The position numbers and the translations under genes were made by a program. The notes below the pieces were generated by a model. The model was not told the origin of the DNA and ran no database searches. It was given only the letters and a program-made list of their open reading frames with translations. Shown one piece after another: positions 1 through 8,902 of a stretch of 49,644 nucleotides of DNA (its first letter is position 1; every line of letters starts with the position of its first letter). Source of the stretch: Phycisphaerae bacterium (GTDB taxonomy: Bacteria > Planctomycetota > Phycisphaerae > UBA1845); NCBI GenBank assembly GCA_021604825.1, contig BQJS01000010.1, positions 1 through 49,644 on the forward strand, read 5' to 3'.

Positions 1-1
1 A

Positions 2-184
2 CCAATCGTCCCATTTGCCCTGATGGACGAGGCGTTCGCATTCAGCTTCGCCAACCAGCTTATAACGCCCGATGGCTTTACTGCTACGGCTGATTTCACC
101 TCGTCAGCCACGCCTGAGCCTGCCAGTCTGTGTCTGACAGCCGCCGGTGCCACGATAATGCTAAGGCGTCGCCGCCGGTCATAG
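2..184 (+). CDS. C-terminal fragment of a PEP-CTERM-type secreted protein
   Basis: An open frame enters from the left edge and stops with TAG at 182-184, leaving about 60 residues. The end has the layout of a PEP-CTERM sorting signal: a TPEPASL motif, a short hydrophobic stretch and a final run of arginines (RRRRRS). In this family the tail directs exported proteins to an exosortase-type sorting system and often marks extracellular or matrix proteins. The hydrophobic part is short (LTAAGATIML). The start and the functional domains lie outside the window, so the role of the protein body is unknown. A strong hairpin terminator follows about 35 bp downstream. Confidence 0.7.
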   Translation, partial: PIVPFALMDEAFAFSFANQLITPDGFTATADFTSSATPEPASLCLTAAGATIMLRRRRRS

Positions 185-219
185 TCAACCTGTTAACTCC
201 CACAGCAATACTGATATCA

Positions 220-253
220 AAGAAAGCCCGCGATGAATGTCGCGGGCTTTCTT
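220..253. terminator. Bidirectional hairpin terminator between PEP-CTERM gene and tadC
   Basis: A perfect 14-bp inverted repeat (arms 220-233 and 240-253, core AAAGCCCGCGA) encloses a 6-nt loop. The arms are A-rich and T-rich at their outer ends, so the structure can act on both strands. It lies between two converging units: the PEP-CTERM gene on the plus strand and the Tad operon (tadC last) on the minus strand. Confidence 0.8.
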
Positions 254-263
254 CGTTTCCTGC

Positions 264-340
264 TTGTCAGTCGTATGTCTGACAATTAGTTCTGTCTGCC
301 ATACGTCTGACCTTGGTTTTGTGTGGTTAGATGCCTGACT
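264..340. repeat. Cluster of TGTCTGAC-type short repeats (cluster A)
   Basis: Within about 75 bp there are several copies of one short word: TTGTCAG at 264-270, ATGTCTGACA at 275-284, CTGTCTG near 292-298, ACGTCTGACC at 303-312, and a weaker TGCCTGACT at 332-340 that runs into the tadC stop region. Another TGTCTGACA sits at 131-139 inside the upstream gene. The same word recurs in intergenic DNA near 38 kb and 40 kb. It looks like a dispersed, degenerate repeat family. Spacing is irregular, so it is not a CRISPR array. Confidence 0.5.
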
Positions 341-1253
341 CCATGAAGCTAAGGGCTGCCGGGCCAGCCAGCACGACGAAAATCGCCGGGAAAATGAACA
401 GGATCAATGGCAGCATCAGCTTAACTGCACACTGCTGAGCTTTCTCTTCTGCCGCCTGGCGACGTTTCATGCGAAGCGTTTCGGCTTGGTTGCGAAGGGC
501 GCGGGCGATGCTCGTTCCGAAGCGTTCGGCTTGGTTGATCATCGCAACCATACCCCGCAATTCTTCGACCATGGTGCGGTTGGCTAAGTTGTCGAGCGAT
601 TCGGAGCGGGGAATACCCATCTGCGTTTCGAGGACCGCGATCTGAAACTCCTCGCTCAATTCGGAGTGGACATTCTGCAATTCGTCGCCAACCCGCTGAA
701 TCGCCGCGTCGAGACCCAAGCCGGCTTCCACGCCAACAACCATCAGGTCGAGCGCATCGGCAAGCCCGTGCTTGACCTTCTCTTTGCGCTTGCTCGCAAC
801 AGATCCAAGCCAAAGGTTCGGAGCCAGGAAACCAATTGCGATGCCAAGTACGACGATACCAATTGCATCCGAGAATGCATATCCCTTCATCCAGGCGAAG
901 AGCACACCAGCCAGCAGCCCAGCCACTCCGATGATGGTCTTGCTCGCCAGGAACAGTTGGGCAGCGTTATCGCGGCGCATACCGGCACTGCAAAGCTTCT
1001 GCCGCAGCTTTGACATCTCTGCGGAGTTTTTGGGCATCACGGGTTTGACCGCGATCGGCGCCATTTTCGTCATCATCTTCTGGGCGACGGATTCATGCGC
1101 TTGCTTGCGAAGATCAACGACTGTGTCGCCCTGCTTGCGACCAGTCAGGCGGCGCTTGACGCGGTCTTCCTCTTCTTTTCCAGCGGGCATGAGTGCATAA
1201 ACAACGAGCACCACGCTGATTACCGCCAAAATGGGAATCACATAGATTGGCAT
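327..1253 (-). CDS. tadC: Tad pilus inner-membrane platform protein TadC
   Basis: This 308-residue protein is a type II secretion F-domain membrane protein, the second platform subunit of the Tad/Flp pilus machine. It has an N-terminal membrane segment (about residues 4-23), a pair of hydrophobic segments around 105-150, a cytoplasmic helical F domain with the sequence GVEAGLGLDAAIQRV, and a C-terminal hydrophobic segment rich in Leu, Ile and Phe. It would sit with TadB above the TadA ATPase and drive pilin insertion. The ATG is preceded by a GAGGAC ribosome-binding site. It is the last gene of the minus-strand Tad operon, 81 bp after tadB. TadC and TadB are paralogous; order and length favour TadC here. 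Confidence 0.9.
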   Translation of the reverse strand: MPIYVIPILAVISVVLVVYALMPAGKEEEDRVKRRLTGRKQGDTVVDLRKQAHESVAQKMMTKMAPIAVKPVMPKNSAEMSKLRQKLCSAGMRRDNAAQLFLASKTIIGVAGLLAGVLFAWMKGYAFSDAIGIVVLGIAIGFLAPNLWLGSVASKRKEKVKHGLADALDLMVVGVEAGLGLDAAIQRVGDELQNVHSELSEEFQIAVLETQMGIPRSESLDNLANRTMVEELRGMVAMINQAERFGTSIARALRNQAETLRMKRRQAAEEKAQQCAVKLMLPLILFIFPAIFVVLAGPAALSFMESGI

Positions 1254-1334
1254 ATCTCTGTCCTCAGTATCGATCTAGCAAGTGTGACCCAACTCAAGGG
1301 CCGCTCGAATCCAATCCGTCCACTTACCAACCAT

Positions 1335-2327
1335 TCAAACTTTGATATTGACGATCCAGCGGATCATCGCGAGCCCCATCAGTTCCATGCCCGCCGCGAC
1401 GGCCAACATGATTTTTCCGGTCGGGTGCGTCCAAAGCATACTGGCGTATTCGTAGTTCAACTTAATGGTGGCTGCGAACACGATGATCGGCAGGGCAAAC
1501 AACACCCATCCCGACAGCCGGCCTTCAGACGTGAGACCTTGCACCATTCCGAACAACTCGATTCGTCCACGAATGACCGATCCGATCTTGTCGAGGATTT
1601 CTGCCAAGTCGCCACCGGTGGTTCGCTGAATCAAGACAGCCGTCACAAACATGCGAACATCCAGCGAGTCCACGCGGTCGGCCATCGCCAAAAGGGCATC
1701 TTCAATCTTGATACCCAGGTTCTGTTCGTGAAAGACACGACCGAATTCGAGACTGACGGGGTCGGGCAATTGCTCGTGTACAAGCTGAATCGCACTTGCC
1801 AGGGAGTGTCCAGCCCGCAGCGCCTGCGACATCATTTCGAACACGTCGGGAAGTTGGTTGACGAGCTTCTTCATCCGGCGTTTGCGGCGAATGGAGACGT
1901 AGCCAATCGGTGCAAAGAAAACCGAGACGCCAATTCCGCAGGATGCCAGTACGCTGAAGTCCATCAACACCATGCCAGCGGTGATAATCAGTGCGGCGCT
2001 GAATAAGTTGGCGACCATTTTCGTCGCCGACCAATCAAGACTTGCCTGGTCGAGCATGTTTTGCAGTTTGGGGATGAATGCGAGCTTTCCAAACGTCTTG
2101 TTGACGATGTCACCCGCGTCTTCGGTGAGCGTGTTTCGTTTGAGGATGGATGCCGCCGCGGCGTCTTTCACACGCGATGACTCACCGCGCAAACGATCCA
2201 GTACTTTCTTGCGTTCACCGTTGCGACTTTCAACGATGACCTGAAAGATGCCGTAGCTGAGCAAGATCGCGCCAACCATCGGCAAGGCGATTTGCAGCAG
2301 GTTCAGTTCGGCTAAGAGCAAGGTCAT
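1335..2327 (-). CDS. tadB: Tad pilus inner-membrane platform protein TadB
   Basis: This 330-residue type II secretion F-domain protein is the first platform subunit of the Tad pilus. Membrane segments are visible at about 10-30, a pair around 105-140, and two near the C-terminus. The cytoplasmic F domain contains LRAGHSLASAIQLV and the TGGDLAEILDKIG region typical of TadB. It is expected to contact TadA in the cytoplasm and TadC in the membrane. GAGGTAA lies about 10 nt before the ATG. It starts 35 bp after tadA stops, consistent with co-transcription. The family assignment is firm. Confidence 0.92.
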   Translation of the reverse strand: MTLLLAELNLLQIALPMVGAILLSYGIFQVIVESRNGERKKVLDRLRGESSRVKDAAAASILKRNTLTEDAGDIVNKTFGKLAFIPKLQNMLDQASLDWSATKMVANLFSAALIITAGMVLMDFSVLASCGIGVSVFFAPIGYVSIRRKRRMKKLVNQLPDVFEMMSQALRAGHSLASAIQLVHEQLPDPVSLEFGRVFHEQNLGIKIEDALLAMADRVDSLDVRMFVTAVLIQRTTGGDLAEILDKIGSVIRGRIELFGMVQGLTSEGRLSGWVLFALPIIVFAATIKLNYEYASMLWTHPTGKIMLAVAAGMELMGLAMIRWIVNIKV

Positions 2328-2362
2328 AACAACATTACCTCATTTCGTTCCACATACGGCGT

Positions 2363-3763
2363 CTAGTCCACTTCGTCCCGGACAAGCGTCCGTCGTTCAA
2401 ACATCCCGGTATCAACGTTGCATCCAGCGGCTTGCAGTCGTTCGAGACACATGGGTCGCAGCCCCGTGGAAATCAGCTGTCCATAAGCTTTTCCCTTGGG
2501 GGTCGTGCCCAGTTGCTCAAATTGGAAGATGTCCTGCATGGTGACGATGTCGCCTTCCATGCCTTGCACTTCCGTCACGCCAACGATTTTTCGCAGTCCC
2601 CCCGGCAGGCGCTGAGCCTGTACGAGCAGATGAATTGCCGAGGCAAACTGCTGCCTGATGGCTCGCAAGGGCAATTCAAAACCGGCCATCATCACCATCG
2701 TTTCGACACGCTGGACAGCATCACGCGTGCTGTTGGCGTGAATCGTCGTGAGCGAACCGTCGTGACCGGTGTTCATGGCCTGAAGCATGTCCAGTGTTTC
2801 GGGGCCACGACACTCACCCACAACAATACGATCCGGACGCATACGAAGGCTGTTGATGAGCAGGTCGCGAATCGAAATTCGACCCTTACCCTCAATGTTG
2901 GGGGGTCTCGATTCGAGTCGGACCACGTGAGGCTGACGCAAGCGAAGTTCAGCCGCGTCCTCCATCGTGACGATGCGATCGGTTTCTGGAATAAACGACG
3001 ACAGGTTGTTGAGCAGCGTGGTCTTACCGGACCCCGTACCGCCCACGATCAAGATGTTCATGTGGGCCACTACACAAGCTTCGAGGAAATCGCGAATTTC
3101 GGGCGTGCAGGATTTGAAGCGGATGTAGTCGTCCCAAGTCAACGGGTCAGCACCGAATCGACGAATCGACATGCTGGCTCCATCGAGCGCCAACGGCGGA
3201 ATGACTGCGTTGACTCGAGAGCCATCCTGCAAACGGGCGTCGACCATCGGCGAAGTCTCATCGCAGCGCCGACCGACCGAGCTGACGATCTTGTCGATGA
3301 CATGCATCAGGTGACCATTGTCGCGAAACTTCACTTCGGTCAATTCGAGATTACCGCCTCGTTCGACATAAACCTGTTTGGGGCCGTTGATCAAAATATC
3401 GCTGATGCTGTTGTCGGCGAGTAGAACTTCGAGTGGTCCAAGGCCAAACGTTTCGTCGAGAACCTCGCCGATTAAGCGCTGGCGTTCGTTGTAATTGAGT
3501 AGCGTGTTTTCTTGCTCGCAGAGTCCTTCGACGATCTCGCGAACCTGCCCGCGGAGTTCTTCTTCGTCACCGATGAGCCGCGTCATGTCGATTTGATCAA
3601 CAAGATTGCGGTGCAGGCGTTGCTTCAGTTCGCTGAACTGATCCTGTTTGTCAGACGATTGGCCCGGGCGCTGTGGTGCTGATGTCGATGGCGCCGGCTC
3701 TTGGGGCCGCTCTGTCTTGCTGGGTGCCGGTGGCAGTTGAACTGTATTTCGCTTACCAAACAC
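2363..3763 (-). CDS. tadA: Tad pilus assembly ATPase TadA/CpaF
   Basis: This 466-residue secretion ATPase of the VirB11/GspE superfamily powers pilin polymerisation. Walker A (GGTGSGKTT) lies near residue 240. It is followed by the Walker-B/Asp-box region ([11 protein letters not shown]) and a His-box region ([12 protein letters not shown]). The first 45 residues are Pro/Ser/Gln-rich, probably a flexible tail before the N-terminal domain. The start is GTG (3763) with GGGAG seven bases upstream; no better ATG exists close by. Gene order tadZ-tadA-tadB-tadC is the usual one. It would form a hexameric ring at the cytoplasmic face of TadB and TadC. Confidence 0.95.
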   Translation of the reverse strand: MFGKRNTVQLPPAPSKTERPQEPAPSTSAPQRPGQSSDKQDQFSELKQRLHRNLVDQIDMTRLIGDEEELRGQVREIVEGLCEQENTLLNYNERQRLIGEVLDETFGLGPLEVLLADNSISDILINGPKQVYVERGGNLELTEVKFRDNGHLMHVIDKIVSSVGRRCDETSPMVDARLQDGSRVNAVIPPLALDGASMSIRRFGADPLTWDDYIRFKSCTPEIRDFLEACVVAHMNILIVGGTGSGKTTLLNNLSSFIPETDRIVTMEDAAELRLRQPHVVRLESRPPNIEGKGRISIRDLLINSLRMRPDRIVVGECRGPETLDMLQAMNTGHDGSLTTIHANSTRDAVQRVETMVMMAGFELPLRAIRQQFASAIHLLVQAQRLPGGLRKIVGVTEVQGMEGDIVTMQDIFQFEQLGTTPKGKAYGQLISTGLRPMCLERLQAAGCNVDTGMFERRTLVRDEVD

Positions 3764-3854
3764 GGATTACTCCCATCAAATTCCTGCGAAGCATGTTTCA
3801 GAAAGAAGCCGCCTTGAACACCGGCCCAGCCCCTTCGCGCTGCTTCCTGTCGCG

Positions 3855-5036
3855 TCAAAAAATCTTGCTTAAGATCCCGCCCTTTTTTGCCTCTTTGGGT
3901 TCGTCTTCAATCTCACCGTTTGGATCGTGCAGCCGCATGGCCATGCCCCGAATGGCTTGGCGAACTTTGCTCTTTGGAGAACTGGCTGACAGCGGCTCGC
4001 CGACGTTGATTGCTGCATTGACGGCGTTCCAATCGTCCGGAACCTCGCCAAACACATCCATGTTGAGCGTTTCGCGAACGTCTTCTGGTGTAATGCCACC
4101 GCTTTCACCGCCGACCCGATTGCAAACCAGCTTCATCCGGTCGAGGTTGAATCCAACTTCTGTCATGCCTTCTAGCATGCGATGCACGCTTCGAACCGTG
4201 GGAACCACCAGTTGCAGCACCAGCATGTTGAAGTCGGAAATATCAAGTACGGCCTTGGTTCCAAAATCGAATCGTGTCGGGCCATCGACAACCACATAAT
4301 CGTTCTGCGCAAGCAATGTCGAAAGCACACCAACGCAGTGGGCAGCCGTGATGTTGTCCGCCTGCATGAACTGATTCGGGCGGCTGAGAATCTGTACGCC
4401 CGAGCGGTGCTTGATCAGGGCCCGCTCGATCATCTGGTATTCAAGCTGGGTTGGGTTGTCGCACAGATCCGCCATCGTATACGTAGGGTCCACGTCCAGG
4501 TGCGTCGCGACTTGACCGAACCGGTGGTCCAGGTCTACGACAGCCACGCCTGCGGAAGTCAGCTGCTTGAGTTCGACGGCAAGGTTCACCGCGATCGTCG
4601 TCGCCCCAACGCCACCAGCTCCGCCGATGACTGTGACCAATCGGCCTTGCGGATCGTCGCCCGAATGACGCTCTGCAACTTTCCCCAAAGCATTGCCCAG
4701 GGCGTTGTCGTCAATCGGTTTCGTTAAGAACTCGCGAATCCCGTGACGCATTGCCGCGAGAATCAGTTGTCCGTCGGTCGAATTCGAAACCGCAAAGACT
4801 TCGACGTTCTTGTTGGTCTGCGCCACTTCCTCCAGCATGGGCAGGACGGCTTCGGGCACAGGATCCAGATTGGCGACGAGCACGTCTGCGGGAAACTGAT
4901 TCAGCGCGTGGGCCATCACCGCAGGCTCATCAACCTCGGCGACGATCTTCACTCCCGAAAAGGAAAGAAGTGTTGATCGCAACGTGGCTGTGTACTCCTC
5001 CTCAGCGTTGAAGACCAGTACCCGAACTGCCGCCAT
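3855..5036 (-). CDS. tadZ: Pilus localisation protein TadZ/CpaE
   Basis: This 393-residue protein has an N-terminal receiver-like domain (about 1-125) and a C-terminal MinD/ParA-type ATPase domain. The receiver part keeps a LTKP motif near residues 109-112. The P-loop reads GGAGGVGATT, with alanine where classical MinD proteins have the catalytic lysine, as is common in TadZ/CpaE proteins. In characterised systems TadZ sits at a cell pole and recruits the Tad machine. GAGGAG lies six bases before the ATG. About 330 bp of non-coding DNA separate it from the vWA-TadG gene upstream, so tadZABC may have its own promoter. The polar role is known for the family and not shown here. Confidence 0.88.
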   Translation of the reverse strand: MAAVRVLVFNAEEEYTATLRSTLLSFSGVKIVAEVDEPAVMAHALNQFPADVLVANLDPVPEAVLPMLEEVAQTNKNVEVFAVSNSTDGQLILAAMRHGIREFLTKPIDDNALGNALGKVAERHSGDDPQGRLVTVIGGAGGVGATTIAVNLAVELKQLTSAGVAVVDLDHRFGQVATHLDVDPTYTMADLCDNPTQLEYQMIERALIKHRSGVQILSRPNQFMQADNITAAHCVGVLSTLLAQNDYVVVDGPTRFDFGTKAVLDISDFNMLVLQLVVPTVRSVHRMLEGMTEVGFNLDRMKLVCNRVGGESGGITPEDVRETLNMDVFGEVPDDWNAVNAAINVGEPLSASSPKSKVRQAIRGMAMRLHDPNGEIEDEPKEAKKGGILSKIF

Positions 5037-5366
5037 TGAAGACTCCTCGCTACTAACGCTCGATCCGCTCGTTGCATCAAAGACCGGTTCAACAATTCCC
5101 CTCGACTTCTCAGGGTGGGTAAGTCACCGCCCTGTGGTCGACCGTGGAGAGGCCCGGAAACCCGGATGGTCCAGATGCCTACGTTGACATCGACACTTTC
5201 TCGGCGTGATTCTCTATTGTCAGGTGCAATGTTCATCGATGAAGTATGCCCGATAATCGTCGCGACCAACCCATTCGCAGGGCGTCTCGCGCAAGGAGAC
5301 GGCCCGCACATCAGCGCGAGCCGTCGTCCGAAAACAGTCCAATTAGTCCGCCCGCATATGAAGGCG
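5037..5366. other. 330-bp intergenic region upstream of tadZ
   Basis: No gene is supported here; open frames are short and lack family features. The side next to tadZ carries a strong GAGGAG ribosome-binding site. A GACGGC/GCCGTC stem (5298-5303 with 5320-5325) could form in the transcript soon after the TadG stop. It has no T-run, so it is more likely a processing or attenuating hairpin than a full terminator. No convincing sigma-70 promoter was recognised. Confidence 0.4.
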
Positions 5367-7208
5367 TTATCGAATCAATTCAACAGGTCGTGCACCGCCA
5401 AGTTTCTGGAAGACATCAGCCAACTGCTCACTGTAGTTGTCAATGGATCCCTCGGCGTGGAAGTGCGTTCCGCCTCCAGTGACCGCGAGGTAGTCCATCA
5501 GGTCAATGTCTGAATTCGAACCGACACTCACCGTATAGATCTTGATGCCCATTGCGGCTGCGGCTTCACTTCGTCCTCGGGCGTAACTAGCGCCATTGAT
5601 GTAATCGCCAGTCGTTCCGTCGGCGGTCACGTTTGCGCGGCCGTCGGTGAGCACGATCATCACCTTGCGTGAGTTGGCTCGGGCTCGGGAACTGCTCAGT
5701 TCTTCGATGCCACGCTGGATACCGCCACCCATGTTGGTCCAGGTGTCGTAGTGACCGGCTTGCATCTCTACCAAGCGGTTGCTGACGAGATCATAGTTCG
5801 CCGTCAGGTCCACTTCGTGCCGAGCAGTTTCGCCATAAATTTCAAGGGACAACCGATCGTCGGTTTCGAGCGCGTAGAGTTCGTCCGTCAAGAACTGCAC
5901 CGCGTCCTTAACAGCGCGCATCGGCTGCTGGCGGGTATTGGCCAACTCGGGCGTTTGGTTGTGAGACGTGCGTCGCTCCATCAGATAGTTGACGAACGTC
6001 TTGATGCCGAATTGGTACTTGAAGTCGCTATTGGCCCGGTACATTTGCGTCCAGGTTTTGTTCGCATAGTTGTTAATATAGTCTTGCCAGATCGGTCTGG
6101 ATTGCTCAGCCGTACGATCACCGAATGATTCAGTCCAATTCAACTCACTGGAACCAACCCACGCATTCCCGTTTCCGCCCTGGCCTATTTGCTGAAGCTG
6201 GTTACCGTTGTTGTTGTTCTGGCTTCCGATTTCCCATCGACCTCCAGGGATCCCGCTGTTCCAGTCGGCCAAGCCCAAGGCGACAGCCGTGCGCTCATCC
6301 CATGCGCCATCTCCGTCGTGCTGCGACGACATGATTGCGTTGATTTCTTCATTGCTGTAACCGCGAGCCGCGAGCGCACTTTCGAGTCCTGCATCGTTCC
6401 AGTTTGCATTCTTGGCCAATTCAATCAGTCCGGGGTCGGCCGTTGGATCATAGCTGGAATCAAGCGTCTCCGTGCCGTACCCCAAGCTCTTCATGTGGCC
6501 CCATGCAGGACCAGCCATCTGTGGACTGTATCCTTCACCGTCCAGCGGAAACTCGGTGCCTTCCCAGCCCGAACCGACATCGTTGATGCCTCCCGGAAGG
6601 TCGTCCCACACTTCGTGCAGGTTGATGTCGGTGTCTTTATAGCTGCGCAGTTCGCTGTCTTCTTTGTGCGAGCCGGAAAGATCCGCGACGATGGCGATGT
6701 CTCGCGGGATCAACATGGCCACCGCTTCGGCATCAATGTCGGCGCTGTCATACCCGAAGACGCGGGAGAAGTAGAGCGCCAGCGCCCCATTCGACGAACC
6801 CTCTTCGAGTTTGACGCGAACGCGCACGGCGTCGGGATTGGTATTGGTCGGCTGAAAATCAAATCCGCCGCCTTCACTGGGAACAGCGCGGCCGAATTCG
6901 ACGTCTGAATTGTCCAGCGTGACGCCGCGCCCAAAAACATCGTTCTTCTGCGCGAACGAGATCGCCTCTGCCCGAGCGAGCGTGGTTGGATCGCCTTCGT
7001 TGTAGGCAGCAAGCTTGGATGCTGCGGCCAGTGCTGCGGCATCAGCGGTTCGCTGCAAATCGCCCTTGGCGTTGTACATCGAACCCACGTCGATGCTGAG
7101 TGCGGCGAACCCGATGATTGCGGTCATGCTGACTGCAACCTGGATTGCCACTGCGGCGCGCCGGCGATTGCGCACACACTTCCTCTGTTTGATGACCTCT
7201 CGAAACAT
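5367..7208 (-). CDS. tadG: TadG-like pilus protein with an expanded von Willebrand A domain
   Basis: This 613-residue protein starts with the TadE/TadG pattern: a basic tail, one hydrophobic helix (about 18-40) with IDVGSMYNAKGDLQ, then an Ala-rich stretch TADAAALAAASKLA. A vWA domain follows. Its metal site is complete: DLSGS at 176-180, Thr491 in the TNMGGG motif, and Asp522 in LTDGR. Between DLSGS and the rest of the fold lies an unusually long insertion (about 181-425). It contains a Gly/Asn/Gln-rich run (QNNNNGNQ near 330) and many aromatic residues. vWA-bearing TadG proteins are thought to act in adhesion at or near the pilus tip. The ATG has AGGGGGG eight bases upstream, and the gene follows the secretin by 80 bp. 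Confidence 0.85.
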   Translation of the reverse strand: MFREVIKQRKCVRNRRRAAVAIQVAVSMTAIIGFAALSIDVGSMYNAKGDLQRTADAAALAAASKLAAYNEGDPTTLARAEAISFAQKNDVFGRGVTLDNSDVEFGRAVPSEGGGFDFQPTNTNPDAVRVRVKLEEGSSNGALALYFSRVFGYDSADIDAEAVAMLIPRDIAIVADLSGSHKEDSELRSYKDTDINLHEVWDDLPGGINDVGSGWEGTEFPLDGEGYSPQMAGPAWGHMKSLGYGTETLDSSYDPTADPGLIELAKNANWNDAGLESALAARGYSNEEINAIMSSQHDGDGAWDERTAVALGLADWNSGIPGGRWEIGSQNNNNGNQLQQIGQGGNGNAWVGSSELNWTESFGDRTAEQSRPIWQDYINNYANKTWTQMYRANSDFKYQFGIKTFVNYLMERRTSHNQTPELANTRQQPMRAVKDAVQFLTDELYALETDDRLSLEIYGETARHEVDLTANYDLVSNRLVEMQAGHYDTWTNMGGGIQRGIEELSSSRARANSRKVMIVLTDGRANVTADGTTGDYINGASYARGRSEAAAAMGIKIYTVSVGSNSDIDLMDYLAVTGGGTHFHAEGSIDNYSEQLADVFQKLGGARPVELIR

Positions 7209-7288
7209 AATTTTCCCCCCTGGCTGGAACGTCGAGAACTGGACGTTTGTCTGCTTGCGCTTCTTTCGAATTACGTTACGTATAAATG

Positions 7289-8902
7289 CTACCCGTCATC
7301 GTTGGTCGAATATCCCCAAGGTCCCTTGAGTGATGACATACCATCGGGTTGACTTCTAAGCGGTGCGACATTGGGCTCACTTCGCGTGCGATAAACACTG
7401 CCCTTGTCTTCCAAGACTTCTTCGTCGTCTGGGACTTCACCATCCAACTCACCCAAAGCATACAATTCGTAATCGTTGGGCGGCAAGTAATCGTGTCCCG
7501 GAAGATCTGGGACCTGCTGCGGATTCATGGGTGCGATAATTTCCGGCGTCACGAGGATAACGAGTTCACTTTCGCGTCGTTGATAAGACGTCGAGCGGAA
7601 CAATGCCCCCAATACCGGGACATCGCCCAAGCCCGGAAGTTCACTGGCAAGACCGCGAACCTCTTCGCTCAAAAGACCAGCAATCGCAAGCGTCTGTCCG
7701 TTGCCGACTTCGACGGTCGTGTCAACACGACGCTGCGTCAGACCCGGAACCACAAACCCTTGGATTTGGATGGCGTTTGAGAAGTCCGTCTCGGAAACCT
7801 CGGGCGACACCCGCATGCGAATGCGCTGATGGGCTAGCACCTCGGGCGTGAAGTTGACGCGTACACCAAACTCACGAAATTCGATCGTTACCGAACCCGC
7901 GGCTGAGCCAGATTGCGGAACCGGAATCGGAAACTCACCACCAGCCAGGAACGATGCGGACTCACCACTGATCGCCACCAGATTCGGTTCGGCTAGGATC
8001 TTCAACAGTGAGTTGTCAGCCATCGCCTTGAGGAAAACCTGCATCTGCACGCGCGGGAATCCAAACGAAAGCGTTGAAGTCGGTGCCAGCGGAATGCCTT
8101 CGCTACCGGTCAGGAACGGAATGGTTCCGGTGATCGCAGCGTCTGCGGCGGCTCCGATGTTGATCGGGTTGAATCCACCAATCTGGCTAACGGTGAACAT
8201 GTCCTGGAAGTCGTCGCCAGCGAGGAAACCGTTAATGCCCAGTTCCCGTGCAGCTGATCGGCTGACTTCGGCGACCGTGCAACGCAAGAGTACTTGCTGC
8301 TGACCAGCCACCTGCAAGTGATTCTGAATCATCAATTGGGGCGATTGCTCGTCTGGTGAGACAAACAAGGATGCGAACTGCTGCATCCGTTCAGCCGCCG
8401 CCGCGCCGCTCACCGTGCCCGTTAGCACGATGTTTCCCATCACCGATACAGCCATCGCGTCGGACTGTGGGTCAAGATCGCGGAGTTTTTCGTTCAAAAG
8501 CCGCACATCCAATTCGACCTGAACGTCAACGATCTTGCGCTCACCCGATTCCGACGTGAAGATGATCTGTGTCAGGCCATAACCTGCGCCGGTCACCAAG
8601 TACTGATTTGGCCCAATCGATTCCAGCTTTGCGATGCTGGATTCAACGACCTGCGCTCTCGCGCCGGCTTCGGTTGCTTCGATCACCATGCTACCGCGCA
8701 GCGGGACCACGATGTGGGCGGCGCTCTTTTCGACCTCGCGCACGGAAATGTCGAACCCGTCTGCGTGGGCTGTCGGCACAATTGTTGCGAAGCCAAGAAC
8801 ACTCGCAGCGCCAAGCAAACAACCGCGCATCCAAGCGCCGGACTGCTTTCGCCCGTTCCTTCGGGCGCCGTTTTGTGAATCGTCCATGACGGTGAAATTC
8901 AT
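7289..8902 (-). CDS. rcpA: Tad outer-membrane secretin RcpA/CpaC
   Basis: This 537-residue protein begins with a signal peptide (hydrophobic core GCLLGAASVLGFATI ending PTAHA, cleavage near residue 47). An N-terminal pilus-assembly domain (about 50-130), a BON-like region (PQSDAMAVSVMGNIVLTGTV) and a C-terminal secretin domain (about 230-470) follow. The secretin part shows VPGLTQRRVDTTVEVGNGQTL and the closing VILVTPEIIAP signature. It would form the outer-membrane gate for the Flp pilus. The C-terminal 60 residues are acidic and extend past the secretin core. Its ATG overlaps the cpaB stop by one base (TAATG), which implies translational coupling. Confidence 0.92.
   Translation of the reverse strand: MNFTVMDDSQNGARRNGRKQSGAWMRGCLLGAASVLGFATIVPTAHADGFDISVREVEKSAAHIVVPLRGSMVIEATEAGARAQVVESSIAKLESIGPNQYLVTGAGYGLTQIIFTSESGERKIVDVQVELDVRLLNEKLRDLDPQSDAMAVSVMGNIVLTGTVSGAAAAERMQQFASLFVSPDEQSPQLMIQNHLQVAGQQQVLLRCTVAEVSRSAARELGINGFLAGDDFQDMFTVSQIGGFNPINIGAAADAAITGTIPFLTGSEGIPLAPTSTLSFGFPRVQMQVFLKAMADNSLLKILAEPNLVAISGESASFLAGGEFPIPVPQSGSAAGSVTIEFREFGVRVNFTPEVLAHQRIRMRVSPEVSETDFSNAIQIQGFVVPGLTQRRVDTTVEVGNGQTLAIAGLLSEEVRGLASELPGLGDVPVLGALFRSTSYQRRESELVILVTPEIIAPMNPQQVPDLPGHDYLPPNDYELYALGELDGEVPDDEEVLEDKGSVYRTRSEPNVAPLRSQPDGMSSLKGPWGYSTNDDG

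Noticed and set aside
1095..3424. Long plus-strand open frames (1095-2006 and 2432-3424) opposite tadB/tadC and tadA
   Set aside because: They are antisense shadows of well-supported Tad genes, with low-complexity His/Arg/Asp-rich translations and no family features.
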